A stretch of 64,000 bases of DNA from an uncultured Eubacteriales bacterium. GTDB taxonomy: Bacteria; Bacillota; Clostridia; TANB77; CAG-508. This document shows, one piece after another, positions 61,741 to 64,000 of this stretch. Position 1 is the stretch's first letter, and each line of letters begins with the position of its first letter. A program made the translations under genes and the position numbers. The notes beneath the pieces were generated by a model. It searched no databases. It worked only from the letters and a program-made list of their open reading frames with translations, and was not told the origin of the DNA. The DNA lies in NCBI GenBank assembly GCA_949287075.1, contig CASEEU010000015.1, forward strand, positions 43,479 to 107,478. Direction: 5' to 3'.

Positions 61741-62330
61741 TGAAACTAAAAATTTATAGAGCCATATTTATCATATTATTATTAAGTGCCATTATATTAA
61801 TTGTATTAATTGCAATGAAACAATGGAAGAGCATGGAAAATGAGAAAGAGAATCAAGAAGTGCTTGAAACTTTTTCAAATGTAGAAATACAAAATGGTGA
61901 AACAGTAAAATTAAATGGATATGATGTCATAGGAATTGTTACTATTCCTAAAATTGATATACAATATCCTATTTTAGCAATCGAAACTTCAAACCCAGAA
62001 GAAACAAAAGAACCAATGCGATATGGCATTGTAAGATATTGGGGAGGAAATGTAAACGATTATGGAAATTTGTCAATTGCAGGACATAATAACTACAACG
62101 GAACCATGTTTGGAAAAACAAAAAATCTAAAGATTGGAGATATTGTAGAATTAACAGACTTAACAAAAACAACCATGCAATATGAAATTTACGATATATT
62201 TGTTACAGATCCAAATGATGTTCGTATTTTAGCTACAAATGATGAAACAATAAGAGAAGTAACACTCATTACATGTACAAACGGAAATAAAGAACGATTA
62301 ATACTAAAAGCAAAACAAATTATTGAGTAA
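61740..62330 (+). CDS. Sortase
   Basis: 196 aa. N-terminal TM (about 7-26) and a sortase beta-barrel: GIVTIPKIDIQYPI, LSIAGHNNYNGTMFG with His116, TLITCTNGNKERLILKA with Cys179 and Arg186. The catalytic triad is intact. Small size, N-terminal anchor and the TCTNG context fit a class D/E-like housekeeping or operon-specific sortase; the class is not certain. The substrates are probably the LPITG protein upstream and, if it ends in a sorting signal, the DUF11 protein downstream. Confidence 0.92.
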   Translation: MKLKIYRAIFIILLLSAIILIVLIAMKQWKSMENEKENQEVLETFSNVEIQNGETVKLNGYDVIGIVTIPKIDIQYPILAIETSNPEETKEPMRYGIVRYWGGNVNDYGNLSIAGHNNYNGTMFGKTKNLKIGDIVELTDLTKTTMQYEIYDIFVTDPNDVRILATNDETIREVTLITCTNGNKERLILKAKQIIE

Positions 62331-62345
62331 AAGGGAGGAATTAAG

Positions 62346-64000
62346 ATGGCAGGTTATACCAAAGGGCCAGACAAGAAAACATTAGTAGCAATTATTATTG
62401 TAGCCATATTAGTAATTGCAGCTATTGTAGGTACTGTAGTGTTCTTAAAGAACAGAGGTACAACAGAAGCTACAGATTTGGCAAGCTACAATGAGCAAGA
62501 AACAGGAACAACACAAGAAGAACGCACCACGACTGATACACAAGAGCAGTCAGGAGAGCCAGCAACACAAAGTACTGATGGACAGGAAACAGAAGCAACT
62601 GAACCAACTGAAGAACCAGCCAATGTACCAGAAACAGACAATACAGGTACAACAACTGCTGGAGGTAATCAAAATCAAGGAAATGTTGGAACAGGAACAA
62701 CAGGAGGGACTACAGGAACAACTACAACAGGAGGAACAGTAGCAGGAGGAACAACTGGAACAGCAAATGCTGGAGCAACAGGAACCACAACAGATAATAT
62801 TCAAGAAACAACGATTTCAAGAGAAGAAACAATTGTACATCCAGACCAATTAGTAGCAGAAGGTGAAGATAAAGTATGGGCACCAACAGAATTAAACGCA
62901 TCTTTTGCAAGTGCATATAGTAATATTGACTCAGCAGAACCAACAGATGTTACAGTAACCAAAACAGCTACAACACAATCAGGAAGTACATTGGTTCAAG
63001 CTGGAGAAACCATTACATATACGATTACCGTACAAAACAATACAAATGAAAAAATAGAAAGAATTTATGTAACAGATGCTATACCAGCAGGTACAACATA
63101 TGTATCTAGTATGGGAAATGTTGAAACATTTGCAGATACAGAAGGTAATGTAACATCTTTAAGATGGTTAGTAGATGTAGATGCATCAACAGAAGAAACT
63201 CAAGGAACAACAACAGTAGAATTTACAGTAAGAGTTAATGATGATGCAACAGGAACCATTTCCAATGTTGCTATTGCTAATGGTGAAAGTAGTAATGAAA
63301 CACAAACATCAATTATGACAACATCTAAAACAAGTGTAATAAATGATGATTCAAATATTAAAGTTGCTAAAATAGGAGATAAAATCACATATACAATTAC
63401 TGTAAAAAATACAGGTGAGGCAGATGGTTCAACAACAGTAAAAGATGATTTATCACAAATTTTACAATATGTTACAACAGAAGGTAACGTTGTAGTTACC
63501 GTAGAAGGTGAAGAAGGAACAACTCATTCTTTTGACGAATTAATGGGTAAAGAAGGAGATGGAAAAGGAATCCTTGTTAATCTACCAGCAGGAAAAACTG
63601 CAACAGTGGTATTTTCAGTTAATGTAACAAGTATCAATGGAGAACTTAAAAATGTTGCTGTAATAGGTGACAACGAAGAAGGAAATCCTGAAGATGTAGT
63701 TGATACAGTAAATATTACTGGAACAAAAACAAATAATGTAACAGAAAATGAAGACGGAACAAGAGTAGTAAAACCAGGAGACACAGTAACATATGAAATC
63801 AAATTAAGCAACAGTGGAACAATAGACGGAACAACAACAGTAGTGGATAATCTACCAGCAGGAGTAGACTATGTAAAATCATATATAGGAAATGCTGAAG
63901 GTGGAGTATATAATCCAGAGAACAGAACAGTAACATGGGAAAATGTAAGTGTAGCAAAAGGAACAGATACAACTGTATTAAAAGTAGAAGTAAAAATAAC
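62346..64000 (+). CDS. DUF11-repeat surface protein, 3-prime end outside window
   Basis: Starts at ATG 62346 (RBS GGGAGG) and is open at the right edge (551 codons seen). N-terminal TM (about 13-33, VAIIIVAILVIAAIVGTVVFL), then a Thr/Gly/Gln/Glu-rich flexible linker (about 37-150), a spacer with LNASFASAYSNIDSAEPTD, and DUF11-type repeats: VTVTKTATTQSGSTLVQAGETITYTITVQNN, DAIPAGTTYVSS, then IAKIGDKITYTITVKNTGEADG and VKPGDTVTYEIKLSNSGTIDGTTTVVDNLPAG. DUF11 repeats build long surface stalks. Intact as far as visible. Confidence 0.88.
   Translation, partial: MAGYTKGPDKKTLVAIIIVAILVIAAIVGTVVFLKNRGTTEATDLASYNEQETGTTQEERTTTDTQEQSGEPATQSTDGQETEATEPTEEPANVPETDNTGTTTAGGNQNQGNVGTGTTGGTTGTTTTGGTVAGGTTGTANAGATGTTTDNIQETTISREETIVHPDQLVAEGEDKVWAPTELNASFASAYSNIDSAEPTDVTVTKTATTQSGSTLVQAGETITYTITVQNNTNEKIERIYVTDAIPAGTTYVSSMGNVETFADTEGNVTSLRWLVDVDASTEETQGTTTVEFTVRVNDDATGTISNVAIANGESSNETQTSIMTTSKTSVINDDSNIKVAKIGDKITYTITVKNTGEADGSTTVKDDLSQILQYVTTEGNVVVTVEGEEGTTHSFDELMGKEGDGKGILVNLPAGKTATVVFSVNVTSINGELKNVAVIGDNEEGNPEDVVDTVNITGTKTNNVTENEDGTRVVKPGDTVTYEIKLSNSGTIDGTTTVVDNLPAGVDYVKSYIGNAEGGVYNPENRTVTWENVSVAKGTDTTVLKVEVKI

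Noticed and set aside
1-64000. tRNA or rRNA genes and prophage genes.
   Set aside because: No tRNA-like cloverleaf, rRNA sequence or phage structural or integrase genes were recognised in reading the window; short tRNAs could still be missed without a scan.

Overview
The window is AT-rich DNA from a Gram-positive, endospore-forming Firmicute. A clostridium of the uncultured gut type is the best inference, not a proven identity. The evidence is a gerA-type germination operon (gerA, gerB and gerC homologues), a DUF4364 protein, an ldh/secG/rnr/cmk/plsC/typA housekeeping set, Firmicute-style AGGAGG ribosome binding sites, and sortase- and SipW-based surface proteins.

Layout. Positions 1-16661 hold the 3-prime part of one giant surface-protein gene, made of Ig-like modules, two BspA-type leucine-rich blocks and a beta-helix. 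Positions 16.8-36.6 kb are a large surface-fibre cluster on the + strand. It has four SipW-type signal peptidases with Ser and His visible plus one degenerate member, and about eight short exported proteins with TasA/camelysin-style N-termini (one frameshifted, one ending in an FGE/C-type-lectin fold). In its middle sits an unexpected cytoplasm-facing set: a membrane-anchored McrB-like AAA+ ATPase, a DUF2357 protein without a visible nuclease domain, and large helical proteins. Positions 36.8-41.4 kb carry DUF4364, lactate dehydrogenase, SecG and RNase R. The germination operon occupies 41.5-45.9 kb on the - strand. From 46 to 60.3 kb lie a transglutaminase-like protein, a P-loop/Gls24-like protein, Cmk, PlsC, TypA, a Nudix protein, a Cys-rich miniprotein, a TPR protein, the tRNA wobble-uridine pair TrmR/TrhP, a divergent RelA/SpoT-like protein and a cysteine synthase homologue. 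The right end (60.7-64 kb) is a sortase operon with an LPITG protein, a sortase and a DUF11-repeat protein cut by the window edge.

Throughout 16.6-50 kb, and nowhere else in the window, I count 52 copies of a 31-nt palindromic element in 16 clusters. Both flanks of a REP-associated tyrosine transposase (RAYT, 17986-18765) carry four copies, in opposite orientation. The element's stems vary in a compensatory way (TGTCGCA/TGCGACA, TGTCCCA/TGGGACA, TGTCTCA/TGAGACA). Clusters often begin 0-11 nt after a stop codon, and some fall in 5-prime leaders. This looks like an active or recently active REP/RAYT system.

How it fits together (inference). The SipW enzymes would process the TasA-like subunits into extracellular fibres, tipped or decorated by the lectin-fold protein and the giant adhesin. 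The AAA+/DUF2357/helical proteins may power or organise that export or assembly instead of restricting DNA. Four promoters match the consensus TTGACA-N17-TATAAT exactly. The one ahead of the fibre-subunit genes has three 11-bp-spaced TTACAT repeats just upstream, which suggests response-regulator control.
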